Source of the DNA: CAYLZW01 sp964388085
GTDB taxonomy: Bacteria > Myxococcota > UBA727 > CAYLZW01
DNA length: 8,519 nucleotides
Direction: 5' to 3'
NCBI GenBank assembly: GCA_964388085.1
Contig: CAYLZW010000251.1
Location: forward strand, 1 to 8,519
A model generated the notes under the pieces. The model saw nothing but the letters and a program-made list of their open reading frames with translations, had not been told where the DNA came from and did no database searches. Shown piece by piece: positions 1 to 6,951 of this stretch; position 1 is the stretch's first letter; each line of letters begins with the position of its first letter. The position numbers and the translations under genes are program-made.

Positions 1-13
1 CTCTCGTCGATCG

Positions 14-89
14 TGGTGGGCCCGCAGGGGATCGAACCCCGAACCGTCGGATTAAGAGTCCACTGCTCTACCAATTGAGCTACGAGCCC
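14..89 (-). tRNA. tRNA-Lys (anticodon CTT), CCA encoded
   Basis: Read on the minus strand this is a complete cloverleaf. The 7-bp acceptor stem pairs GGGCTCG with CGGGCCC, with one G-U pair. The D arm is GCTC/GAGC. The anticodon loop CTCTTAA contains CTT, which reads AAG lysine codons. The T arm CGGGG/CCCTG closes the loop TTCGATC. The discriminator base A is followed by an encoded CCA at 16-14. Without the CCA the gene is 73 nt. The outermost anticodon-stem pair appears to be a G-A mismatch, which is the only irregularity. Transcription runs leftwards out of the window, so its promoter should lie in the short gap before the protease gene. I see no integrase or attachment-site duplication beside it. 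Confidence 0.97.
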
Positions 90-323
90 GCGCCGACGCG
101 CAATACCTAGCGAACGCTCCCCAGGGCTGTCAACGGGATCTGGCGCGGAGGCCGCAAGATAAGCGCTGCGAGCCGTGGCCGGCCTGCCGCGCCGCGTCGG
201 GGAGTGTGCGCCCGGTCACGGGCCGGCGCCAAATTCCTCCGTGCCCCCCTGACGACGCTGAATCCGTGTGGGAGGCAGCGGTCTGATCGCGATCCCGACG
301 ACCTCCCGATCCTGGAGCTGCCC
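90..323. other. Gap between divergent tRNA-Lys and protease genes
   Basis: This 234-base gap separates the leftward tRNA from the rightward protease and should hold promoters for both. I cannot point to a convincing -35/-10 pair on either strand. The protease frame stays open back to a GTG at 204. That extension lacks signal-peptide character, so I treat it as noncoding. A GGAG at 314-317 is the likely ribosome binding site of the protease, six bases before its GTG start. Confidence 0.5.
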
Positions 324-1502
324 GTGCGTCGTTCGCCCTCCCGCTCGTGCTCGTCCCGCGCCGCCTCGCTGCTCCTCTCGCTGCCCCTCGCCTTGCCGCT
401 GGCCTGCGGTCCGCTCGCAGGCGGAGGCACGGACCTCGACGTCGCGCTCCCCGGCGAGCGCGGCGAGGCCATCATCAACGGCGGCGCCTGCGAGGAGCCC
501 GGCACCGAGACGGCCGTGGCCATCCTCGTCGACGCCCTCATCAAGTTCGGCGACTTCGGCGAGCAGCCCATCAAGACGGTGGTCTGCACCGGCACGCTGA
601 TCGCGCCCGACGTCGTGCTGACGGCCGCCCACTGCCTCGACGCCAGCGCGCTGACGCTCGGCTTCGGCGAGGTGCAGTCCTCGCGCTACTACGTCACCTT
701 CAGCGAAGACCTCTCGGACCTGTCGTCGGGCGCCACCACGGAGTTCCCGGCGGACGCGGTCGAGGCCACCGGCTGGGTCGTGCACGAGAACTTCAACATC
801 CAGCTCATCAACGGCGAGAACGTGAACGGCCCCGGCAACTTCCACGACGTGGGGCTGATCTTCCTCTCGGAGAGCGTCGACGGCGTAGAGCCCGAGATCG
901 TGCTGACGCCCGAGGAGGGCGAGCGCGCCATGGTCGAGGGCGCCGAGGTGACCATCGCGGGCTGGGGACAGCAGCAGCAGACCACGGGCGGGCCCCTCGA
1001 GGCGCCCCCCGAGGGCACCGTGGGCATCAAGCGCTGTGGCGCCTCGTTCATCAACGAGGTGGGCAGCCACGAGATCCAGGTCGGCGGCGACGCCAGCACG
1101 ACGCGCAAGTGCCACGGCGACTCCGGCGGGCCGAGCTACGCCGTCATCGACACCGAGCACGCGCGCGCGAGCCGCGTCGTCGGCATCACCTCGCACGCCT
1201 ACGACGCCGAGGACTGCAACAAGGGCGGCGTCGACACGCGCGTGGACACGTGGTTCGACTGGATCGACGGCCAGATGGCGGCCGCCTGCGAGGACGGCAC
1301 GCGCTCGTGGTGCGAGCTCGAGGGCGTCATCCCGGCGTCCTACTACGACCCGCCGAAGGACGACGACAAGCGCGAAATCGACCCGCCGCCCCCGGCGCTG
1401 TGCCGCTGCCTCTCCGGCGACAGCGAGACCGCGCCCCCGACGCTGGCGCTGCTCGCCTTCGGGGCGCTGGCGCTGTTCTCTCGTCGTCGTCGTCGTCGCT
1501 AG
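324..1502 (+). CDS. Secreted trypsin-like (S1 family) serine protease with MYXO-CTERM-like tail
   Basis: The 392-residue product looks like an exported chymotrypsin-fold endopeptidase. Residues 1-28 form a signal sequence: Arg-rich start, Leu/Ala core, then LPLAC with Cys28 as a possible lipidation site, although Pro at -3 is atypical. A short propeptide leads to IINGG (50-54), the likely mature N-terminus. The catalytic triad is clear: His103 in TAAHC, Asp175 in HDVGLI and Ser267 in GDSGGP. Cys88 and Cys104 match the conserved disulfide around the catalytic His, and Cys263 and Cys288 the one by the substrate pocket. After the protease domain come a Pro/Asp/Lys-rich linker, Cys360 and Cys362, a hydrophobic stretch (about 373-385) and six Arg residues encoded by five CGT codons and a CGC. 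This matches the MYXO-CTERM surface-sorting pattern of myxobacteria. GTG at 324 is chosen because GGAG lies six bases upstream and it places the signal sequence at the N-terminus; the frame is open to GTG 204. Substrate is unknown. Confidence 0.93.
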   Translation: MRRSPSRSCSSRAASLLLSLPLALPLACGPLAGGGTDLDVALPGERGEAIINGGACEEPGTETAVAILVDALIKFGDFGEQPIKTVVCTGTLIAPDVVLTAAHCLDASALTLGFGEVQSSRYYVTFSEDLSDLSSGATTEFPADAVEATGWVVHENFNIQLINGENVNGPGNFHDVGLIFLSESVDGVEPEIVLTPEEGERAMVEGAEVTIAGWGQQQQTTGGPLEAPPEGTVGIKRCGASFINEVGSHEIQVGGDASTTRKCHGDSGGPSYAVIDTEHARASRVVGITSHAYDAEDCNKGGVDTRVDTWFDWIDGQMAAACEDGTRSWCELEGVIPASYYDPPKDDDKREIDPPPPALCRCLSGDSETAPPTLALLAFGALALFSRRRRRR

Positions 1503-1503
1503 C

Positions 1504-1534
1504 GCCCGTCGTCACGGGCCACAGGCCTGTGCCC
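1504..1534. terminator. Overlapping inverted repeats between convergent genes, possible bidirectional terminator
   Basis: The 42-base gap between the protease stop and the helicase stop contains two overlapping inverted repeats. The first pairs GCCCGT (1504-1509) with ACGGGC (1514-1519) across a 4-base loop. The second is centred on the perfect 12-bp palindrome CACAGGCCTGTG (1520-1531), extended by GG/CC pairs past one mismatch. The two compete for the same GGG. No T-tract follows on either strand, so intrinsic termination is inferred from position and structure only. Confidence 0.4.
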
Positions 1535-1544
1535 GATGCCTGTC

Positions 1545-4148
1545 TCAGGTGCCGATGCGCACGAGCCTCAACCAGGGCTCGTCGGCGGACGCGATCTCCG
1601 ACAGATCGAGCTCGGCCTCGAACATCCACAGATCCTCTTGCTCCTTGTCGCAGAGCGTCTGCCGCACGCGCCACAGCTTCGGGCTCTCCTTGGTGAGCGT
1701 GAGGAGGTGCGGCTGGCGCGCGCGCGGATCGAAATACAAGCGGCCGTGCTCGTCGTGGAAGGGCTTCATGGCCTCTTCGAAGCGAGCGGCCGGCCACGGA
1801 TCGTCCTCGGGCTGGCGCACGAGCGCGGCCGCCTCCTCGTAGCTCCAGTTAGCCAGCGCCTTCACCAGCGAATGAGCCTCGGCGCGCACGCGTGCCTTGA
1901 ACGCGCGCGGATCGCCTTCGGGATCGATGCGCCAGACACGCTTGTTCCGCGTCGGGTCGAGCTCCTCCGGTCCCGGCTCGGACGGCGAGAGCAGGCTCTC
2001 CCACTCCTCGAGCAGGCTCGTGTCGACGCGGCCGAGCATGGTGCGCAGGTAGGCGATGACGTCGAAGACACCGTCGCTCTTGAGCGCGTCGGGCACCGTC
2101 TGCACGAGCACCTTGTAGGCCTGTGAGAGGTAGCGCAGCAGGATGCCCTCGCTGCGCGCGAGCCCGTACTCGCCGATGTAGTCGCTGAAGGTCGCGTAGC
2201 GCTCGTACATCTCGCGCGCGATGGACTTCGGCCGCACGTTCTCTTCCCCCACCCACGGGTGCTTGGCCGAGAACGCGTTGAAGGTCTGGTAGATGAAGTC
2301 GGCGAGCGGCTTTGGGTGCTCGACCTTCTCGAGCTCCTCCATGCGCTGCTCGTACTCCATGCCCTCGGCCTTCAGCTCGGCGATCTTGTCGCCCTTGAGC
2401 TTGTCCACCTGCTTCAAGAGGATGATGCGCGGGCTCTCGAGGATGGACTCCACCAGCGTCAGCACGTCGAGCGCGTAGGTCTCCTGCTGCGGGTCCAGGA
2501 ACGAGAGCGCCTCGATGAGGTAGAGCGACAGCGTCTGGTGCAGCGAGAAGTCGCGCTGCAGCTCGGGGCTCACGACGACGTGGCTGCGCCCGCGCCGGGC
2601 GCCGTTCGACGCGCTTCGCTCGACGCTGACGAGCCCGGCGTTGCGCAGCGACTTGAAGAGCGAGGCCGCGCGGCGCCGGTGCTTGCTCTTGTCCTTGTCC
2701 TTCTCGTGCGAGCTGGCGATGAGCTGCACGAGGCGCCGGTAACCCTGCTCGGCGCCGTCGTCCGCCATCAGCAGGTTCAAGAGCACGCCGTGGTCGACAT
2801 GGAAGCGCGACTCGAGCGGCTCGGGCGGGCTCTCGAGCAGGCGCTTGAAGGTCTGCTCGTCCCAATGCACGTAGCCCTTTGTCGGCGGCTGCTTCTTGAC
2901 GACCTTCTTCTTCTTCTTCTTGTCGGCGCCGGCGTCGAAGCGAGCCTCGGCGCGCTTGTTCTCGATGACGTGCTCGGGCGCCTGCGCGACGACGCTGCCC
3001 TCGGTGTCGAAGCCCTTGCGCCCGGCGCGGCCGCCGATCTGCTTGAAGTCGCGCACGCTCAGGGTGGTGGTCTTCTCGCCGTCGAACTTGCAGAGCTTCG
3101 AGAACAGCACCGTGCGGATGGGGATGTTGACGCCGACGCCGAGCGTGTCGGTGCCGCAGATGACCTTCAGCAGGCCGCGTTGGCTGAGCTGCTCGACGAG
3201 CAGGCGATACTTCGGCAGCAGCCCCGCGTGGTGCAGCCCGAGGCCGTGCAGCACGTAGCGCTTCATGTCCTTGCCGTAGGGGCTGTCGAAGCGGAAGCCA
3301 CCGACGGCCTCTTTGATGCGCTCTTTGTCTGCCTTCGTCGAGAAGTTCACGCTCATGAGCGACTGCGCCTGCTCGGCGCACTCGCGCTGCGTGAAGTTGA
3401 CGACGTACACGGGGTAGCGGCCCGTCGCCATCAGCTCGTCGATGGTCTCGTGGATGGGGATCTCTTCGTATTTGTAGTCGAGCGGCACCGGACGGTCCTC
3501 GCTCGAGACGACGGCGACGTCCCGCTGCGTGAGCTCCCTCAGCCGGCGCTCGTGCTCGCGCGTGTCGCCGAGCGTGGCGCTCATCAGCAAGAAGGTGCTC
3601 TGCGGCAGCGTGAGCAGCGGCACCTGCCAGGCCATGCCGCGGTCTCGATCGCTGAAGTAATGGAACTCGTCCATGATGACGTAGTCGACGACGGCGTGCT
3701 CGCCTTCGCGCAGCGCGATGTTGGCCAGGATCTCGGCCGTGCAGCAGAGGATGGGCGCGTCTTTGTTGATGCTGGCGTCGCCCGTCATCATGCCGACGTT
3801 CTCGGGGCCGAAGTCCTTGCAGAGCGCGAAGAACTTCTCGCTGACGAGGGCCTTGATGGGGCAGGTGTAGAACGAGCGCTTACCCTCTGAGAGCGCCTTG
3901 AAGTGCAGCGCGAGCGCCACCAGCGACTTGCCCGAGCCCGTCGGCGTGTTGAGGATGACGTTCTTGTTCGCGCACAGCTCGAGGATGGCCTCCTCCTGCG
4001 CGGGGTAGAGCACGGTGCCGCGATCGATCATCGCGCTCAGGAACGCCTCGAGGATCTCGTCACCGCTCTGGCCACGCGGGCGGTAATCGAACAGCGTCCG
4101 CTGCTCGGCGGCGTTCTCGTCCGGCGTGGGAGCGACGTCGTTCACCAT
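1545..4148 (-). CDS. Ski2-like SF2 DEAD/DEAH-box helicase with DUF3516-type C-terminal region
   Basis: This 867-residue protein is an ATP-dependent superfamily 2 nucleic-acid helicase. Motifs appear in order: Walker A NTPTGSGKS (67-75, Lys74), CPIKALVSEK (Ia, 96-105), MTGD (121-124), Walker B DEFH (160-163), SAT (190-192), HHAGLLP (306-312), GTDTLGVGVNIP (332-343) and arginine-finger motif QIGGRAGRKG (370-379). HHAGLLP and GGRAGRKG are typical of the Ski2/Mtr4 group, most of which act on RNA. The substrate of this bacterial branch is unknown to me. The roughly 450 residues after the motor match my memory of the DUF3516 family fused to such helicases. A basic linker (410-419, including six consecutive Lys) joins the two. 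ATG at 4148 is preceded by AGGGTG (4162-4157) with an 8-base gap, a plausible ribosome binding site lying inside a tandem repeat. The gene is monocistronic here and convergent with the protease. Confidence 0.94.
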   Translation of the reverse strand: MVNDVAPTPDENAAEQRTLFDYRPRGQSGDEILEAFLSAMIDRGTVLYPAQEEAILELCANKNVILNTPTGSGKSLVALALHFKALSEGKRSFYTCPIKALVSEKFFALCKDFGPENVGMMTGDASINKDAPILCCTAEILANIALREGEHAVVDYVIMDEFHYFSDRDRGMAWQVPLLTLPQSTFLLMSATLGDTREHERRLRELTQRDVAVVSSEDRPVPLDYKYEEIPIHETIDELMATGRYPVYVVNFTQRECAEQAQSLMSVNFSTKADKERIKEAVGGFRFDSPYGKDMKRYVLHGLGLHHAGLLPKYRLLVEQLSQRGLLKVICGTDTLGVGVNIPIRTVLFSKLCKFDGEKTTTLSVRDFKQIGGRAGRKGFDTEGSVVAQAPEHVIENKRAEARFDAGADKKKKKKVVKKQPPTKGYVHWDEQTFKRLLESPPEPLESRFHVDHGVLLNLLMADDGAEQGYRRLVQLIASSHEKDKDKSKHRRRAASLFKSLRNAGLVSVERSASNGARRGRSHVVVSPELQRDFSLHQTLSLYLIEALSFLDPQQETYALDVLTLVESILESPRIILLKQVDKLKGDKIAELKAEGMEYEQRMEELEKVEHPKPLADFIYQTFNAFSAKHPWVGEENVRPKSIAREMYERYATFSDYIGEYGLARSEGILLRYLSQAYKVLVQTVPDALKSDGVFDVIAYLRTMLGRVDTSLLEEWESLLSPSEPGPEELDPTRNKRVWRIDPEGDPRAFKARVRAEAHSLVKALANWSYEEAAALVRQPEDDPWPAARFEEAMKPFHDEHGRLYFDPRARQPHLLTLTKESPKLWRVRQTLCDKEQEDLWMFEAELDLSEIASADEPWLRLVRIGT

Positions 4149-4477
4149 GCTGCGTTCACCCTGCGTTCACCTGCTCGCTTCGACAGGAAGGCAGCATGAC
4201 AAAGACGGCTGGGCTGACAAGCACACACGTCGGCCCCGGGGAGTGTGTGAAACGGCGGTGCGGCAGCGCGGCACCGCGTGGGCTCGAGCGGCTCTCTGGC
4301 GTTACCCCCGACCCCTCGCGTTGATCCCCCCTCGCTCGGCTTTCGCCCGCTGGCTGCGTTGCGTGGTCGGCACGACCAAAAGGGTCGCGTCCGCTGCGCC
4401 TTGCCAGCGAACGAAATCCGCTTCGCGATCATGGGACCAACGCAAGCGATCGGAGGGGTAGGCCGCGCACACGGTCA
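4149..4477. other. Gap between the divergent helicase and membrane-protein genes
   Basis: About 330 bases without a supportable gene. Open frames here lack consistent GC-rich third positions and give Arg/Pro/Ser-rich translations with no family character. On the helicase strand there are two copies of TTGTCA (plus-strand TGACAA at 4197-4202 and 4215-4220) resembling -35 boxes, but no good -10 box at the right distance. A strong purine-rich GGAGGGG at 4452-4458 looks like a ribosome binding site for the rightward gene, yet no ATG, GTG or TTG follows it in that gene's frame. The region may be the scar of a deletion that removed the start of the downstream gene. Confidence 0.5.
4150..4171 (-). 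repeat. Two perfect 11-bp tandem repeats at the helicase translation start
   Basis: The plus strand reads CTGCGTTCACC twice head-to-tail (4150-4160 and 4161-4171). A third copy of the GTTCACC core (4140-4146) overlaps the start codon. On the helicase strand the core is GGTGAAC. The likely ribosome binding site AGGGTG spans the repeat junction. The copies could be a protein-binding array or a simple local duplication; the sequence alone does not decide. Confidence 0.75.
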
Positions 4478-4630
4478 CGCGCCGCCCTCAAGGGCCTCGG
4501 CGCGCTCGAGGACCCGCGCGAGCTGCCGACGCTATGGCGCTGGTCCTTCGCGACCGAGGCGGACACCCGACACGCCGCGCTGCGCGCCCTCGGACTGCAG
4601 CTCGAAGACGAGCGCGCGCGCCGGCGGCTG
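4478..4630 (+). other. 5' coding extension of the membrane protein, lacking a canonical start
   Basis: Codons in the same frame as the downstream gene keep strongly GC-biased third positions back to about 4478 and then lose them. The translation contains GLGALEDPRELP and ALRALGLQLEDERARR, which read as HEAT-like helical repeats continuous with the residues after 4631. The frame is open back to the TGA at 4322-4324, but contains no ATG, GTG or TTG between that stop and TTG 4631. Either the gene has lost its 5' end, a frameshift lies near 4460-4480, or a rare start codon is used. Confidence 0.65.
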
Positions 4631-6517
4631 TTGCAGGTGCTGGCGAAGGACGAGCCCGCGGAGATCCCCGTCGTCGTCGAGAGCCTCGCAGCCACGCCCG
4701 GTGACGACGTCACCGCGGCGCTCCTGTTGGCGCGCCGAGACACCGACTTCCCCGAGGCGCGCGTCGTGCTCGAGAAGGCGCTCGAGCAGCGCGCGCCCGA
4801 GAAGCTCGCGACCCTGCTCGCGGAGGAGCGAGCGCGGCTCGCCGCCGAGGCGGAGGCGGAGCTGCCGCTGTTCGACTGGGGGACGCGCGGCGCCATCAGC
4901 GGGGCGGCCGCGTTGGCCGGTGCCTATGGCGGCGCGGCGGCGTCCTCTCTCGTCGCGGACCAGGTGTTGGCGGGGCAGGGGGAGGGCTGCTTGTACGGCT
5001 GCTACGGCTGCGGCGTCGGCTGCGCGAGCGCGGCCGCCGTCGGTTGGTTCGCGCTCGGCGACGCCAACCTGACGTTGAGCGACACGGTGCTCGCGTTGTC
5101 GTCGAGCCTGTGGGGCGCTTATGCAGGTGGCCTCATCCCGCTCATGGTCGCGGGCGAGGACCTGAACGATTGGCGACACATCGCCTACGCCGCGGCCGGC
5201 GGACAGCTCGTGGGTCTCGGCGCCGGCGTCGCCGCGGGCTTCCTCGTCGAGCTCGACGCCTCCGACCACCTCGAGCTGCACAGCGCCGTCATCGCCGCCA
5301 ACGCGGCGGCGCTCGGCGGGCTGCTCACCCTCGCGAGCGCGGGCGACGTGCGCTTCCTCTATGGCGCGCTCTTCGCCGGCACGCTCGTCGGCGTCGCGGG
5401 TGGAGGCGCCCTCACGCCGTTCCTCGACTTTCGCGTGCAGGAGGGAGCGAACCTGATCGCCAGCGCCGCCGTCGGCAGCGGGATCGGGCTGCTCGGCGGC
5501 CTGACCGCCTCGACGTTCGATCCGAACGGCTCTCGAGTGCTCGGCTTGACGCTCCTCGGCGGCAGCGCCGGCCTCGTCACCAGCGGCGCGCTCGCGGCGT
5601 TCGACCAGAGCCCCTCGTACGGAGGCTCGCTCTACGAGGTGTGGGCGGCGGCGGCGGGCGCTTCCCTCGGCGCGGGCGCCGGCCTGCTCCTCGAAGGAAC
5701 GCCCGGTGTCAGCGCCGGTGCCCCCGCCGGCGCGCTGCCCTTCGGCCTCGGCGCGTCCCTCGCGCTGGCAGGCGCCGCGTCGACGGCGGCGTTTCCCGAA
5801 GGCGTCCCCCAAGACGTCGGTGACCTGGCGCTGCAGCCGCTGCTCGTAGGGTTCTCGCTCTACCACGTGACCGCGTTGCTCGGCGCGGCGGGCGCCGACC
5901 CTCGGCTGGTGCTCGGCAGCGCGCTCGCGGCGCCGGCGCTCGTGAGCGCCGCCATCACCTACAGCGCGCCCTTCATCGACAACACGCTCGGGGACGCGCT
6001 GCTGGTGGCGGCGACCATGGGCTGGGGCGCCTGGTTCTCGTCGATGGGGACGTGGTCGGCGGCCTCGCGCACGAGCGTCCCGCCGTGGGTCTGGATCGCC
6101 GTGACGGCGGGCGCCATGGACGCTGGCTTCATGAGCGGCGTCGGCCTGAACGTGCTCGACAGCGCCCTCGGGGTAGACCGGCTCGGCTGGAAGGTCACTT
6201 ACGTCACCAGCGTGGCGGCCGGCAGCACGCTGTTGCTCGCGTTGCCCGGCTCCTTGCTGGCGCTCTCGTCGAACGGCCTCATCCAGGTGCCGGACGTGCT
6301 GCTCGTGAGCTCGCTGCTCGGCGCCGCCATCGGGGTCACGACCGTGCCCCTCATCGACTTCCGCATCGCGCCGGAGCTCTGGCTCGGGGAGCACGTGCCC
6401 GTGGAGCTCCCCGGGCGGGTGGAGCTGTTGCCCGTGGTGACGCCGCTTGCGCCGGCCGCCGGCCTGGTCGAGACGCGCGAGGTCCCGCTCACCCTCGGCT
6501 TCGTCGGCCGCTATTGA
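4631..6517 (+). CDS. Gly/Ala-rich repetitive membrane or envelope protein with HEAT-like N-terminus
   Basis: I do not recognise a named family. From the first canonical start (TTG 4631) the product is 628 residues, but the true N-terminus is probably upstream. Residues 1-75 are charged, helical and HEAT-like, ending in an Ala/Glu-rich stretch. From residue 82 to about 575 the chain is a series of Gly/Ala/Leu segments with the loose pattern D-x2-L-x3-S-x2-x-G-A-x2-G-x4-P, for example at 149-171, 242-266, 453-475 and 553-575. Three units end in similar P-[FL]-[ILM]-D-F-R-type sequences. Residues 120-131 hold Cys in C-x3-C-x2-C-x3-C spacing. The C-terminus TLGFVGRY ends in an aromatic residue with hydrophobics at -5, -7 and -9, as in outer-membrane beta-barrel proteins, though Gly sits at -3. 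It could be a polytopic inner-membrane protein or an outer-membrane barrel. No signal peptide is visible, which would fit a missing 5' end. Function unknown. Confidence 0.75.
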   Translation: MQVLAKDEPAEIPVVVESLAATPGDDVTAALLLARRDTDFPEARVVLEKALEQRAPEKLATLLAEERARLAAEAEAELPLFDWGTRGAISGAAALAGAYGGAAASSLVADQVLAGQGEGCLYGCYGCGVGCASAAAVGWFALGDANLTLSDTVLALSSSLWGAYAGGLIPLMVAGEDLNDWRHIAYAAAGGQLVGLGAGVAAGFLVELDASDHLELHSAVIAANAAALGGLLTLASAGDVRFLYGALFAGTLVGVAGGGALTPFLDFRVQEGANLIASAAVGSGIGLLGGLTASTFDPNGSRVLGLTLLGGSAGLVTSGALAAFDQSPSYGGSLYEVWAAAAGASLGAGAGLLLEGTPGVSAGAPAGALPFGLGASLALAGAASTAAFPEGVPQDVGDLALQPLLVGFSLYHVTALLGAAGADPRLVLGSALAAPALVSAAITYSAPFIDNTLGDALLVAATMGWGAWFSSMGTWSAASRTSVPPWVWIAVTAGAMDAGFMSGVGLNVLDSALGVDRLGWKVTYVTSVAAGSTLLLALPGSLLALSSNGLIQVPDVLLVSSLLGAAIGVTTVPLIDFRIAPELWLGEHVPVELPGRVELLPVVTPLAPAAGLVETREVPLTLGFVGRY

Positions 6518-6864
6518 GCGCCATTGACACCCTGCGCCATGGATCCAGGCGGGAGAGGCTGCGTAGACCTGTGCGCGACAGTGCGTACCTCGAGATTCGC
6601 ACCCATGACGTCCTGCGTCGTGAGCGACGTGGCGCTCGGTAGCGGCGGGATCCTCGACGTGGGCGCAACGTGCGTGCGCCGTGTGGGAAGCGTGTGATCA
6701 CGCCGCCCGAGGTCGGAAAAAGCGCGCACAACGGCCGCGCTCCGCTTCGATTTCGCTGGCATAGAGGCTGCCTAGCAGACCACAATTCCAGCCTGCTCCT
6801 TGCGTGGCAGCGTTACGAATGTACGTCACGAGTCGGCCAAGGCGGGTGCCTGACCGGGAAGCTC

Positions 6865-6942
6865 GCACAGTGTCCTCGCACAGCGTCTTCGCACAGAGTC
6901 TTCGCACAGAGTCTTCGCACAGAGTCTTCGCACAGAGTCTTC
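6865..6942 (+). repeat. Six tandem copies of a 13-bp direct repeat before the BtaA-like gene
   Basis: The consensus unit is GCACAGAGTCTTC. The four copies at 6891-6942 are identical. The copy at 6878-6890 has one mismatch and the copy at 6865-6877 has two, so the array decays on its left side. Each unit contains the odd-length palindrome AGA-G-TCT. There are no spacers, so this is not CRISPR. The array ends four bases before the ribosome binding site of the next gene. Because 13 is not a multiple of three, each change of one copy would shift any frame read through it. It may be a protein-binding array or a length-variable spacer in the promoter or leader. Confidence 0.95.
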
Positions 6943-6945
6943 GAC

Positions 6946-6951
6946 AGAAGG
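6946..6951 (+). promoter_or_regulatory. Ribosome binding site AGAAGG of the BtaA-like gene
   Basis: AGAAGG ends seven bases before the ATG at 6959 and decides that start. It lies in sequence (GACAGAAGG) that resembles a degenerate further copy of the adjacent 13-bp repeat, so the repeat array may have grown out of, or into, the translation signal. Confidence 0.7.

Noticed and set aside
14..120. tRNA gene as an integration site of a mobile island
   Set aside because: No integrase, no duplicated tRNA end and no mobile-element gene are visible in the window.
204..323. Upstream GTG 204 start for the protease
   Set aside because: It would bury the signal sequence 40 residues inside. GTG 324 has a GGAG at the right distance.
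2259..3890. 543-codon plus-strand open frame
   Set aside because: It is antisense to the helicase, whose motifs are unmistakable. Its Leu/Glu/Val/Ala-rich translation is typical of high-GC shadow frames.
4126..4461. Possible small plus-strand gene before the membrane-protein gene
   Set aside because: It overlaps the helicase start region, has no good ribosome binding site, and its translation shows no coding bias or family character.
4532..6394. 620-codon minus-strand open frame
   Set aside because: Arg/Glu/Ala-rich shadow of the membrane-protein gene with no recognisable motif; third-position GC bias favours the plus-strand frame.
6662..6680. GGCGCA/TGCGCC hairpin as a terminator of the membrane-protein gene
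   Set aside because: It is about 145 bases past the stop, short, and has no T-tract; in such GC-rich DNA a 6-bp inverted repeat is expected by chance.
6865..6942. Tandem array as a CRISPR
   Set aside because: Units are only 13 bp, directly adjacent with no spacers, and there are no cas genes in the window.
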